IMG/VR virus record: IMGVR_UViG_3300030085_000218
Span: 1-28,478 of that record
Source of the DNA: a virus
DNA: 28,478 nucleotides
Reading direction: 5' to 3' (one strand)
Shown piece after piece: positions 16,610 to 24,480 of this stretch. The notes below the pieces were generated by a model. That model did no database searches and had not been told where the DNA came from. It saw only the letters and a program-made list of their open reading frames with translations. Both the position numbers and the translations under genes were made by a program. Every line of letters starts with the position of its first letter. Within the stretch, counting starts at the first letter, position 1.

Positions 16610-18629
16610 GCCAATTCGGCCCCATTTTAGCTTCAAGTAAGAGGGGTACATTAAAATGTATACCCCACCTACCTGCAATCAAAGCTGGCAACTCCTCGTT
16701 TGTTTTGTGGATGGCCTGCATTACAAGCCGCTCCTCGTGTGGGTGTACATCAATAACAATACTATCGTGTACGGTATTGACGATACAAGACTTAGCATAG
16801 GCTAGTTGTTCGTCTATGAATAACAGTGCAATAGGTACTATGTCGGCTGTTGCAAATGATTGCACTGGGTAGTTTTTAATTTGCGTGAAATGAGACACAC
16901 GACCACTTGCTTTGCGGACGACATCAGGGAAAGAAAACTCCCTGCCTGACGGGGTAGTAATATGCCCTGTGTTTATAGCCTCTTTAGCCAATCGGGAATG
17001 CCATACCCCGATCCCTTTGTATTTCTCTGTGAAGTGTGTGTAATATTTTGCCTCCGCTGGCGTTCTCCCAAAGCCTGTTGCGCCATAAAGCGGTGCAAAC
17101 GTGTGAGCCTTCGCAGTCTGGCGATCCGTAGGTTGACCAGCATCGGTAATAACCTTAGCGGTATATGAGTGTACATCAAACCCAGTAGATACTTCATCTA
17201 TAGCAACTCCATCTTGTGATAGGAAAGCTGCTGCACGAAACTCTAGCTGGGCAAAGTCAGCTTCCATAATCTTGCCACCTTCCCACCGGGATACAAACAC
17301 CTTCTTCACAGGGAAGGTGCCACCACGTGGCATGTTCTGCATGTTAGGCTCTGCACCCGACAGTCTCCCTGTCGCAGTGCGATGCTGTAGCAAACGCACA
17401 TGCAGCTTACCATCATGCTTGGTGAACATCTTGATGCCCTCGACAAACGAGGACAGGTATGTATCCACAGCAGATAGTCGGCGGACTTTTGACAGGAAGT
17501 CCACAGCCTCTGTCATTCCTTTGACACGTGCTGCTTTCTCCAAGGTCTCAAGGTTCAGCTTGCTCGTGCTGAAGCCATTGGCACTAGCCCACTTTGCTGA
17601 TGGTGGCTTGAACTTCAACCCAGCCACGGCATTGGATGGTGATAGAAGATAGCCAGCAGTATCACAAGTAGGGCAGCGATTAGGTTTCGCAAACGGCTCT
17701 CCATTCTTCTTTACCTTTCGTATGTAGCCTGTGCCATTACAGGTCTTGCATTGCGTTGCTCTGGTCTTGGCCAGCTTGGTGGTATGCGCATTGACTAACC
17801 TACGGAAGTCGTCTTCAGGCATGTATGGGTCAATCTGTGTAGCCCAGAACTGCTTGTCATTTACCTTGCGGCTATAAATCACCCAAGACAATTGCTCTGG
17901 GCTGTTAAGGTTGATAGGGGTATCACCCATCAGCCTACGCACATGGGCCTGTAGATCGTCAGTAAGCTGCTTACGCTCCTGCTCAAACTCTGTTCGCACA
18001 TCGTCCAGTGCTTGCTTGTCCACGGTAAACCCTCGCTGATATATACGAGAAAGACATACTGCCACCTGATTGGTCAGGTCAACGGTACCCATAAGTCCGC
18101 TATCTTTTGGTGTGTTCAGGCGATACATCAGCTTGTCTGCCAGTTGCTGCGTAGCCTCAAGGTCAGCAATCAGGTACTCCGTCAGTTCGTCAATGGGAAT
18201 GGTGCGTGTGCTGTAGCCTCGCTTGAAATATTCCTTGAGAGTGTCCTGCTTCTTGGTATCAAGATCATAGCGTTCTGCACACGCCTCAAGCGACAGCGGC
18301 TCCTTGATGCCACGCTGTAGCACATACTCAGCCAACATCGTGTCGAACACAGGGCCATTATACTTGAAGCCACTCTCCCACAGCCACAGCAAGTCGTGTG
18401 CTGCGTTGTGCATAATAAGAACAGTAGCCTCATCAAGAAACATCTGCACACGCTCACTGTAGTCATGCCCACTTTCATGCTCTTCATGGTCAAATGGGAA
18501 TGTGTAACATGCCCCTTGGTCAGTCAGTATACCCACCATCGTTAGGCTGTTGTTCACCTCAAATGGATCAAGGTGCATCTTGCCGTCACGATGTGTGACT
18601 GTATTCTCTACATCTAGTGTTATCTTCAT
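16587..18629 (-). CDS. polA: Family A DNA polymerase with 3'-5' exonuclease and a zinc-ribbon insert
   Basis: The 680-residue protein is the phage replicase. The exonuclease domain has D6-x-E8 (LDVENT), an HNAAHDLLWLWE motif and YLIADLEAT. The polymerase domain has the TATGRLSG segment, motif A with D458 (EADFAQLEFR), motif B R503-x3-K507-x3-F511 (the E. coli 762 position is Phe) and motif C V-H-D622-S623. The usual HDE glutamate is Ser here. Between the exonuclease and palm sits C294-x2-C297 plus C319-x2-C322 with DnaJ-like CNGTG spacing, a probable zinc ribbon. I recall a DnaJ-type domain reported for the HMO-2011 phage polymerase. An ATGA overlap couples it to the helicase gene. Confidence 0.96.
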   Translation of the reverse strand: MKITLDVENTVTHRDGKMHLDPFEVNNSLTMVGILTDQGACYTFPFDHEEHESGHDYSERVQMFLDEATVLIMHNAAHDLLWLWESGFKYNGPVFDTMLAEYVLQRGIKEPLSLEACAERYDLDTKKQDTLKEYFKRGYSTRTIPIDELTEYLIADLEATQQLADKLMYRLNTPKDSGLMGTVDLTNQVAVCLSRIYQRGFTVDKQALDDVRTEFEQERKQLTDDLQAHVRRLMGDTPINLNSPEQLSWVIYSRKVNDKQFWATQIDPYMPEDDFRRLVNAHTTKLAKTRATQCKTCNGTGYIRKVKKNGEPFAKPNRCPTCDTAGYLLSPSNAVAGLKFKPPSAKWASANGFSTSKLNLETLEKAARVKGMTEAVDFLSKVRRLSAVDTYLSSFVEGIKMFTKHDGKLHVRLLQHRTATGRLSGAEPNMQNMPRGGTFPVKKVFVSRWEGGKIMEADFAQLEFRAAAFLSQDGVAIDEVSTGFDVHSYTAKVITDAGQPTDRQTAKAHTFAPLYGATGFGRTPAEAKYYTHFTEKYKGIGVWHSRLAKEAINTGHITTPSGREFSFPDVVRKASGRVSHFTQIKNYPVQSFATADIVPIALLFIDEQLAYAKSCIVNTVHDSIVIDVHPHEERLVMQAIHKTNEELPALIAGRWGIHFNVPLLLEAKMGPNWLDTKDVL

Positions 18630-19849
18630 CCTTCATACCTCGCTGTCAAATAGTCCAGTTCACAGTTTACCATACCGTGCCAGCCATTCAACTTGTTTTT
18701 TACAATGTTCATGTGCCGCAGTGGGCTGTCCTCCTCCTGTCCCTCGACAGTAGGCGACTTACCGATCAGGATCATCAGGTCAGCCTCTGCTGCCTTACCT
18801 GTACGTGAACCCTCCATCATGCTCTGGTTAAGCTGTGACCTACCCTCTGCCTCTGCGGAAAGCTGGGACATGTAGAACACAGCGCAGTCATACGCCTTGG
18901 CTATCTGTCGTGCGTGGATAGCACACGCCTTGAGTGCCTCGTCCTGTCGGGCGAAGCCACCCTCTGCCTTGAACTTGTCACCCATGTCAAGCACGAGGAC
19001 ATCGGGGCGATAGGTCTTGGCTACGCTCTCAACCCAATTCATGTCGCGGCCTGACGCCTCTTTGATTTTGATGTTGCTCATCACAGGTTCATACAGGGAC
19101 TTGGCTTTACTCATATTCTCTTTGACCTCACGCGCCGACATACCGGCAGCAGCGGTCAGATATCGTGCGCCAACCCTGTGCGTTGGCTCCTCGTTACAGA
19201 GGATGACACACTTGGCACCCTGATGTGCAAAGCCATTGGGAGCGGCGATCAGGCTGGCATGGAACGATGTCTTGCCAGTGTTGGGACGCGCACCCACTTC
19301 GATAAGCTGACCGGCACTGACACCCTCTATCTTACGAGCGACAGTGGGGATGTTGAAAGACCAACGTGCTTCCAGTTCAGCCTTTGCCATCAGCGTCTCA
19401 ATGGTGATATCGTCCCATTCGATATTGAGATTGGGGGTGAAGTCATCACCATACCGCTCAAGAAGATTACGCAGCGTCTCCATCGTACCGCCTGTGCCAC
19501 TCACCATGTCGAAGCCAATGTTGGCGACATCTTCACCAACTACCTTCTGGAACAGCTTGGACAGAACCTCCTGTGCAATGTCGTTGCCCATCGGCTCCTC
19601 ACGCTTGAGTTGGGTGAAGAGGCTATCGAAGCCCGTCTTCTGTGCCGTCGTCATCGTGGGGTTGCCAGATACAAACAGGGCTTGCACCTCATCGGGTGTG
19701 ACACTACGGTTGTAGTGATCCATAGCCTTGTCAATCGTCTGTTTGATCTTGCGATTGTCTGAACTGAACAGTCGATCAGGACACTTGGCACCACGATGGT
19801 CATCGTAGAAACCCTTGTCCATCAGACTGCGTAGCATTGATACTTCCAT
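18626..19849 (-). CDS. Replicative DNA helicase (DnaB/T7 gp4 C-terminal type)
   Basis: The 407-residue protein has a RecA-like motor domain. Walker A is GARPNTGKTSF with K193, Walker B is VLVLDMGD, a glutamine switch lies in FYMSQLSAE, and the region before the end has an Arg-rich patch. The N-terminal 160 residues are helical, as in DnaB-type helicases, with no primase zinc finger. It would form a hexamer, unwind the fork and work with the separate primase encoded immediately upstream (TAATG overlap) and the polymerase downstream (ATGA overlap). AGGAG precedes the ATG. Confidence 0.92.
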   Translation of the reverse strand: MEVSMLRSLMDKGFYDDHRGAKCPDRLFSSDNRKIKQTIDKAMDHYNRSVTPDEVQALFVSGNPTMTTAQKTGFDSLFTQLKREEPMGNDIAQEVLSKLFQKVVGEDVANIGFDMVSGTGGTMETLRNLLERYGDDFTPNLNIEWDDITIETLMAKAELEARWSFNIPTVARKIEGVSAGQLIEVGARPNTGKTSFHASLIAAPNGFAHQGAKCVILCNEEPTHRVGARYLTAAAGMSAREVKENMSKAKSLYEPVMSNIKIKEASGRDMNWVESVAKTYRPDVLVLDMGDKFKAEGGFARQDEALKACAIHARQIAKAYDCAVFYMSQLSAEAEGRSQLNQSMMEGSRTGKAAEADLMILIGKSPTVEGQEEDSPLRHMNIVKNKLNGWHGMVNCELDYLTARYEG

Positions 19850-20613
19850 TATACATCTCCTATGTCGGCTAGGTTTGTCATATCAGTTGGATTACGATAT
19901 TTCAAATCATCTGTCAAGTAAAGGACACGCACGTCATCAACATGTCCTCGCAACTCCTTTGCCATCAGCAAAGTCTTACGCACTGCATCGGGGTCTAGTG
20001 CGATGACTGCTGTTGAGAACTGCGTGAGAAACTTTTTGTGTGCATCGGACAGTGATGTCCCTAGCACAGCAATCCCGACAAAGTTACCACCACCAACCAC
20101 AGCGGCACTCACGCAGTCCTCAACAACTACAGCGACCTTACCACAACCGTGAGCATATGGCAAGCCACTTTTTCCATATCGACGCCATTTAGGTAGCCGC
20201 TTGTTCAGCGCACGACCTGTCGCGTCTACAATCTTACCCTCGTGCATGATAGGAAACACAGCACGGTGTTCACGCACATCATACAGCAAGCCTAGTTCTG
20301 CGGCATCCAGCCCGTATGTATCGCTGGCCCACGTAATCACATCGTGATTGGCTGGCACGAGATACTCAGGGACATCAAACTCAGCACCAGCGAAACGCTC
20401 TGCATCGGATAGCTGGGTACGGATATCATCCACAGTCATACGCACACGTGTGCCACCCTTGAGATCACAGGACATACGAAAGCAGTTCCATACCAGTGAC
20501 CCCATGTTGTTGGTCACGGTGAATGTACGCTGACCACAGCTAGGACACTTAGTCCTGACTGTAGAACCCACTTGTACATTCATGTCACTTACAATGTTAT
20601 ATATATTATTCAT
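19849..20613 (-). CDS. DNA primase (zinc ribbon plus TOPRIM), separate from helicase
   Basis: The 254-residue protein begins with a zinc ribbon (C23, C26, C44, C49) that would read the template primer site. Next comes an RNA-polymerase/TOPRIM region with VVVEDCVSAAVVG and the acidic motif IALDPDA. It is about as long as the primase half of T7 gp4 and lacks any helicase part. It makes short RNA primers for lagging-strand synthesis. AGGAGAG precedes the ATG. Its stop overlaps the helicase start, so the two are made together. The C-terminus is short and beta-rich. Confidence 0.9.
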   Translation of the reverse strand: MNNIYNIVSDMNVQVGSTVRTKCPSCGQRTFTVTNNMGSLVWNCFRMSCDLKGGTRVRMTVDDIRTQLSDAERFAGAEFDVPEYLVPANHDVITWASDTYGLDAAELGLLYDVREHRAVFPIMHEGKIVDATGRALNKRLPKWRRYGKSGLPYAHGCGKVAVVVEDCVSAAVVGGGNFVGIAVLGTSLSDAHKKFLTQFSTAVIALDPDAVRKTLLMAKELRGHVDDVRVLYLTDDLKYRNPTDMTNLADIGDV

Positions 20614-20636
20614 ATATACTCTCTCCTGTGCGGCAG

Positions 20637-21533
20637 TTAAGTGCTTTTACCATGTATTTTACGTGCTGTCAAGGCTGTATTTGCACTCGCATACGTATTT
20701 TTCATATAGGGTTTGACCGATTGTGGATTAGCATGTCCTGTAACCGACATTATTTGTCCAATACCGACACCAGCTTCCACCATCTCCGTTGTGCCAGTAC
20801 GACGCAGGTCAGATAGTCGCAGTTCACTTGACAATCCAGCCTCATCCATCAGCTTACGAGCATGAAGGGGCAGTTTGTACTGGCTGTACGGAATGTACTC
20901 ACCTCCGATTGGCTTGGGGCGTGGTGCTACCCACTGCTGGAACCCAAAGTCTTCGTGCTGTTGTCTTAACATATCCAGTAGGTCATCGTCAATAGGCAAG
21001 AACACCTCCGCCCTACGCTTGGACTGTTCAATATGAACACGCGCCTTATCAAATTGTATACTTTCCCATGTCAGCAACCGCATGTCACCGACACGCTGGC
21101 ACCAAGCGTATGCCATGTGTGCTATCAGCCCTATGTTACGGGTGCTAAAATCGCTGTAGGCCACGTCTAACAGCTTCTGTATATCCTCCCTACCCCAAAG
21201 CACCTTACGTGGCGTGGACGAGCGTCTACGGACGACAGAGAAGGGGTTCAGATTGCAATGCTCCATCCGCACAGCGTAGTTGTACAGGATGCGGATGGTA
21301 GCCATGATATGATTAGCGAATGGAATGCCACGATCACACCACAAGTCATACACCAGCTTGGCTTGCTTGGTGGTAATGCTTGCATGGTTCAGAGAACCAA
21401 GGCTCGTATCGTCTACTTCTGTCTCAAATGCGACACGTAGAAAGTATTGATACGAAGCCTTAGTCTCGTCACGCAAGTTCTTGAAATCATGGGAAGAAAA
21501 GTATTCCTCCGCTATTTCTAGAACCGTTGTCAT
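20637..21533 (-). CDS. int: Tyrosine recombinase / integrase
   Basis: The protein is 298 residues from the chosen ATG at 21533, which lies two bases after the previous stop and begins directly with the SAM-like core-binding domain (VLEIAEEYFSSH). A start at 21599 would add 22 residues but overlap the DUF932 gene and has no ribosome-binding site. The catalytic domain shows R147 (CQRVGDMRLL), a Lys-rich beta hairpin (QSKRRAEVFLP), R244 in SDLRRTGTTEM, H267 (VTGHANPQS) and the nucleophile Y276 (VKPYM). The usual box II His is Ser241. It would recombine phage and host attachment sites. Its place between DUF932 and primase, inside the replication genes, is unusual. No attachment site was identified. 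Confidence 0.9.
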   Translation of the reverse strand: MTTVLEIAEEYFSSHDFKNLRDETKASYQYFLRVAFETEVDDTSLGSLNHASITTKQAKLVYDLWCDRGIPFANHIMATIRILYNYAVRMEHCNLNPFSVVRRRSSTPRKVLWGREDIQKLLDVAYSDFSTRNIGLIAHMAYAWCQRVGDMRLLTWESIQFDKARVHIEQSKRRAEVFLPIDDDLLDMLRQQHEDFGFQQWVAPRPKPIGGEYIPYSQYKLPLHARKLMDEAGLSSELRLSDLRRTGTTEMVEAGVGIGQIMSVTGHANPQSVKPYMKNTYASANTALTARKIHGKST

Positions 21534-21534
21534 G

Positions 21535-22392
21535 TTATGCTGCCCGTACAAGTGAGCGGAATTGTGGAGTGTTAACCCAACGTGCCGCATCATACTCACG
21601 CCCGATCATTGTCTTGGCTTCGGTATCGTTGCCTGTTTCTTTTATCTTGAAACCATTACGCTCGTCTGCGTAGGTTGCATAGTTTGTAAAGGCAGAGTAC
21701 AATGACCACAGGTTCTGGCCTCGTCTCTTCACCTCTTCACGATACAGAGCAAACATTTTCTCAGCTTGCTTATCGTTCTTCATAATGCTTTCAAGCAGAG
21801 CCTTCACATCTACATGCACGAGGGGGCTTTCAGCCCAGCGTTGCATCTGTTCTGCCCTAGCATAGAAGTTGTCCTTCGACTTGCCAAGTCTACGGATGAA
21901 AGCGTCCATGTCAAAGCCGCTGGTGTTTTTACGCTTCACCTTGTCATGCTCACCTGAAATCATACCGTTGAGGCAGAAGAAGTCAATTGCCCCAAAGATA
22001 GCCACGTTAGAACAGCTACCATTTACCCCATGCAGGGCAATGATACGCTGGGCTACTGTAGTCTCGTGGCGGGTGGTTGTGATCTTAGCAGACACATTGG
22101 GTAGACGCACATCCATGATGCCCATGCCATTGTTGTAGGCAGACTTCCACGTCACCACCGCACCCTCAGTTTCATGCGGCTGGAGATGTTCAGTCATGGT
22201 GGCACTCACCTTGCGGAAGAAGTCACCGTGGTTCTCACATTTGAAGCCGTCACCAACGATACCAATGTACTCATCAGTGTTGCCATTGATGACATACTTC
22301 TGTTTTTTTACCTTGGTATCCTCATATTTCACAGGGAAATCAAGGTGTTCTGGTACGTCCACAACGGACGCATTCACATAGTCAAGTGGCAT
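21535..22392 (-). CDS. DUF932 family phage/plasmid protein
   Basis: The 285-residue protein has the late-domain signature of the DUF932/TIGR03299 phage-plasmid family: GSCSNVAIFGAIDFFCLNGM, then RGQNLWSLYSAFTNYATYA. The family is widespread on phages and plasmids with no settled biochemical role; links to DNA replication or repair are speculative. AAAAGGAGAG lies upstream of the ATG. A near-consensus promoter ends about 33 bases upstream, so this is the first gene of the main replication operon. Confidence 0.82.
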   Translation of the reverse strand: MPLDYVNASVVDVPEHLDFPVKYEDTKVKKQKYVINGNTDEYIGIVGDGFKCENHGDFFRKVSATMTEHLQPHETEGAVVTWKSAYNNGMGIMDVRLPNVSAKITTTRHETTVAQRIIALHGVNGSCSNVAIFGAIDFFCLNGMISGEHDKVKRKNTSGFDMDAFIRRLGKSKDNFYARAEQMQRWAESPLVHVDVKALLESIMKNDKQAEKMFALYREEVKRRGQNLWSLYSAFTNYATYADERNGFKIKETGNDTEAKTMIGREYDAARWVNTPQFRSLVRAA

Positions 22393-22425
22393 GTTTCTCT
22401 CCTTTTGCCAGTCAAATGATACTGT

Positions 22426-22454
22426 GTTATACTACATACTCTACCCAAAGTCAA
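22426..22454 (-). promoter_or_regulatory. Strong sigma-70-like promoter of the replication operon
   Basis: On the minus strand TTGACT (22449-22454) is followed by a 17-base spacer and TATAAC (22426-22431). It lies in the 80-base gap between the lysin stop and the DUF932 start. Its predicted start near 22419 leaves a short leader carrying the strong AAAAGGAGAG site. Genes from DUF932 through polymerase follow with almost no gaps. Confidence 0.82.
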
Positions 22455-22482
22455 CATCTTCCTTCCTATTACCAGAAGATTT

Positions 22483-22902
22483 TTAGTCCCAGCGGTAGAA
22501 TACATGTTCACCTATCTGAACGACAGGCGTTTTGCTTTCTGCCCATTCGGGCAGGACATAGGTTGCGTGGTAATGTGTCGCACCCTCAACGAAATCATCA
22601 AGGTTGCCAGTGTGTACGCCCTGCGCGATTGTCAGGGCTTGTTCCCATGCTGTCTGGTCAGGCGTCTTGTCTGACTTGCCGTCACAGTACCAGCTAAACT
22701 GACAGCGGTGACGGACAGGGAAGTCGGGCTTCCATGAGTATGTCGGGCCTTGCATGACCACCTCACATACGTCATCGGGATACCTGTCATCATGCACCCG
22801 GTTCATTACAACTTGGGCTACCGCAACCTGCCCAATAAAGGGCTGGTCACGGGCCTCATGGTAGATGTTTAGTGCGAGGCATACGAGTGCTTCTGCAAAC
22901 AT
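22483..22902 (-). CDS. SleB-type cell-wall hydrolase (endolysin)
   Basis: The 139-residue protein has the cell wall hydrolase/SleB pattern: LALNIYHEARDQPFIGQVAV, VMNRVHDDRYP, CQFSWYCDG and GATHYHATYVLP. The Glu in YHEAR is the presumed catalytic acid of this lytic-transglycosylase-like fold. It would cut peptidoglycan to free progeny. There is no signal peptide, so it needs a holin. I chose the ATG at 22902, forming TAATG with the preceding stop, over a GTG four codons earlier. Unusually it lies on the minus strand with early genes rather than with the late virion operon. Confidence 0.9.
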   Translation of the reverse strand: MFAEALVCLALNIYHEARDQPFIGQVAVAQVVMNRVHDDRYPDDVCEVVMQGPTYSWKPDFPVRHRCQFSWYCDGKSDKTPDQTAWEQALTIAQGVHTGNLDDFVEGATHYHATYVLPEWAESKTPVVQIGEHVFYRWD

Positions 22903-23147
22903 TATAAATCCCACTCTTTGATTTCTACATCACGGTCAACGAGAGCATTCTTCAGCCCCCACCATGCGTCATCAAGCGCACGTATGTCATCATATGTTAT
23001 AGGACACAGTTCACTAACCCGGCTACGAACAGGAACCCACGCTTTGAGCATAGTTAGTATCTGGTCACGTTGATGCTCAGTCATATTAGACCACGTTTCT
23101 TTGGCTTCTAGGTTACGCTTTTCCCATTCATTCATGTTATCTGTCAT
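22902..23147 (-). CDS. Small hypothetical protein upstream of the lysin
   Basis: The 81-residue, charged, mostly helical protein (EWEKRNLEAKETWSNMTEHQ) has several Trp residues and a central VPVRSRVSEL loop. No family is recognised. TAGGAGA lies 7 bases before the ATG, and its stop overlaps the lysin start as TAATG, so the two are co-translated. A lysin partner is possible, but an unrelated early protein is equally likely. Confidence 0.65.
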   Translation of the reverse strand: MTDNMNEWEKRNLEAKETWSNMTEHQRDQILTMLKAWVPVRSRVSELCPITYDDIRALDDAWWGLKNALVDRDVEIKEWDL

Positions 23148-23156
23148 GTCAATCTC

Positions 23157-23339
23157 CTAATCGCAAGAGGTCTGTCGGGATATCACAGCCACCCAACATT
23201 GCTGGTCTTCATCGTAATATGCTGGCTTGTCTAGCCTAGTGCCATACCCGAATGGGTGATAGCCACGAAAGTAATCCTCTACCTTGCGTTCAAGGATGGT
23301 GCGGTCTTCATGTTTGATGTTTACCGTTATCGTTTTCAT
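23157..23339 (-). CDS. Small hypothetical protein (60 aa)
   Basis: The 60-residue protein starts with alternating hydrophobic residues (MKTITVNIKHEDRTI) and has an aromatic middle (VEDYFRGYHPFGYG), consistent with a small beta-alpha fold. AAGGAT precedes the ATG, which overlaps the end of the preceding gene by 32 bases. I know no family for it. It belongs to the run of tiny genes between 22.9 and 24.9 kb. Confidence 0.58.
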   Translation of the reverse strand: MKTITVNIKHEDRTILERKVEDYFRGYHPFGYGTRLDKPAYYDEDQQCWVAVISRQTSCD

Positions 23340-23889
23340 CTCGTATCCTTTCTAGCCAATCAGGCATGGGGTTCATCCACTGCGGCATGAACCGTCCCTT
23401 TTCATACTTGGCGAAACTCATCTTGTCAAGTGCATAGAACGCACGGTATGCACGAACAGGCCACTCCTCATCTGTCTTGCACTCATCCCACCCACTGAAG
23501 CACTGCGGGTGTGGCGTCTTGAAGTTGGACAGATCAGGTATATATTTCTCTGCCTCAACCAGTGCATCAAAGTGTCGCATAGATGCGTGTCCTGTGTTGA
23601 CAGTGCCGTCGCTACGCTTGGGGTAACGCCACATGTACTCGTCATTCATGGCTTTCATCAGACGCACAGCGAACCTGTAGTTGACACGTGTCTCCCTTGC
23701 CCACTGCGTACAGGGGTGGTTTTTGTACGCGATCTTGTACAGGCCAGCTTCCTCTGCAAACTCTGGCGCATGTAGACGCACGGCGGTGTTCAGCATCTGT
23801 GCCTCTTCCAACACCATCTTGATGATGTGCTGGTCACACAGTTGCTGTGCGATAGCTTCTGGTTCTCTGTCGATGATAAACCTATTCAT
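23308..23889 (-). CDS. Conserved marine-phage protein with CDxHxxKM...AQML motif
   Basis: The 193-residue protein begins MNRFIIDREPEAIAQQLCDQ and continues HIIKMVLEEAQMLNTAVRLH, then KNHPCTQWARE and a C-terminal AKYEKGRFMPQWMN. I recognise this pattern from many marine phages. Database copies are mostly hypothetical, and some carry a pyrimidine-dimer glycosylase label that I cannot confirm. Conserved Asp, Cys, His and Lys near the N-terminus could form an active site. I placed the start at 23889: GGGGGTG lies just upstream, and the 55 residues of a longer frame are only the shadow of the next gene. A base-excision or nucleotide-processing role is possible but unproven. Confidence 0.72.
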   Translation of the reverse strand: MNRFIIDREPEAIAQQLCDQHIIKMVLEEAQMLNTAVRLHAPEFAEEAGLYKIAYKNHPCTQWARETRVNYRFAVRLMKAMNDEYMWRYPKRSDGTVNTGHASMRHFDALVEAEKYIPDLSNFKTPHPQCFSGWDECKTDEEWPVRAYRAFYALDKMSFAKYEKGRFMPQWMNPMPDWLERIRDENDNGKHQT

Positions 23890-24076
23890 ACGGCACCCCC
23901 AATACATAATCCTCACAGGCCATCTCTGCCTGTTCTTCTGTTGGAAACTCACCCAGTCGGAATGACGTTGAACCATCCCATGCCTGTGCGGCGTAGTTGT
24001 CATGTGCCAGTGCATAGACATGCGCACGGCGGTTCTCGTAGTCACTGTGTCCATAGTATGTGGATACCTTACTCAT
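23882..24076 (-). CDS. Small hypothetical protein (64 aa)
   Basis: The 64-residue protein reads MSKVSTYYGHSDYENRRAHV at the start and ends with an acidic helix (PTEEQAEMACEDYVLG). I took the ATG at 24076, preceded by GGAGACGAGG, rather than the one 24 bases upstream. It overlaps its neighbours by 8 bases on each side, which supports a real gene in this packed cluster. No family is recognised. Confidence 0.6.
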   Translation of the reverse strand: MSKVSTYYGHSDYENRRAHVYALAHDNYAAQAWDGSTSFRLGEFPTEEQAEMACEDYVLGVPYE

Positions 24077-24209
24077 CCTCGTCTCCATCCTGTACCTCAA
24101 AGACTATGCGAACTAATCGCATGTTGTCTTGAGTGCTGTCATCAGCGACACAATCCCAGTTAAAGTGACACTCATTTAGGAACTGCCACAGTTCATCATA
24201 TTCACTCAT
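24069..24209 (-). CDS. Acidic microprotein (46 aa)
   Basis: The frame has a nearly ideal ribosome-binding site (GGAGGTG, 4 bases before the ATG at 24209) and 8-base overlaps with both neighbours. The protein reads MSEYDELWQFLNECHFNWDC, then an Asp-rich loop and a strand (LVRIVFEVQDGDEDE). Its net charge is strongly negative. A DNA-mimic or inhibitor role would fit such a small acidic early protein, but this is speculation. The longer frame to 24302 is rejected as shadow. Confidence 0.6.
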   Translation of the reverse strand: MSEYDELWQFLNECHFNWDCVADDSTQDNMRLVRIVFEVQDGDEDE

Positions 24210-24480
24210 GCTCACCTCCATTGCCTCTGCCAAGCCCACCGAAATACTGCGGCCTACGCTTGGCTGTTTCAAACACACCTGCCGTGATGAAGATGCCAGC
24301 AATCAGCAGGGCATGGGCAATCGCACTGATGCCAAAGGCTACGACACTGCCCACCCACATGCTGAAGATGATACACCACATCCATGCCAGCACCTGCATT
24401 ACCATGTGCCGTGTGTTCATGTCGGGGATGTTGGACAGCGGGTTGTACCGCCAATCCATTATTAGTTTCCATATCCTCAT
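24202..24480 (-). CDS. Conserved two-helix membrane protein
   Basis: The 92-residue protein has an N-terminal polar part (MDWRYNPLSNIPDMNTRHMV) and two membrane helices (about 28-48, VLAWMWCIIFSMWVG; 50-70, FGISAIAHALLIAGIFITAG). The tail is Arg/Gly-rich (RRPQYFGGLGRGNGG). I recall near-identical proteins in marine T4-like phages, of unknown function. It would sit in the host inner membrane. A holin role is possible from size and two helices, and the lysin is 1.3 kb downstream on the same strand. ATGA couples it to the preceding gene. Confidence 0.74.
   Translation of the reverse strand: MRIWKLIMDWRYNPLSNIPDMNTRHMVMQVLAWMWCIIFSMWVGSVVAFGISAIAHALLIAGIFITAGVFETAKRRPQYFGGLGRGNGGEHE

Noticed and set aside
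15567-16640. 357-codon plus-strand open frame
   Set aside because: Lies antisense to the exonuclease and SSB genes, which have clear motifs and ribosome-binding sites. The translated protein is His/Cys/Val-rich with no domain: a shadow frame.
23890-24054. 55-residue N-terminal extension of the CDxHxxKM protein
   Set aside because: His/Met/Arg-rich and fully antiphase to the 64-residue gene, which has its own start site and tidy overlaps.
24210-24302. Upstream extension of the 46-residue acidic protein
   Set aside because: GGAGGTG sits directly before the internal ATG, and the extension reads across the membrane-protein gene in another frame.
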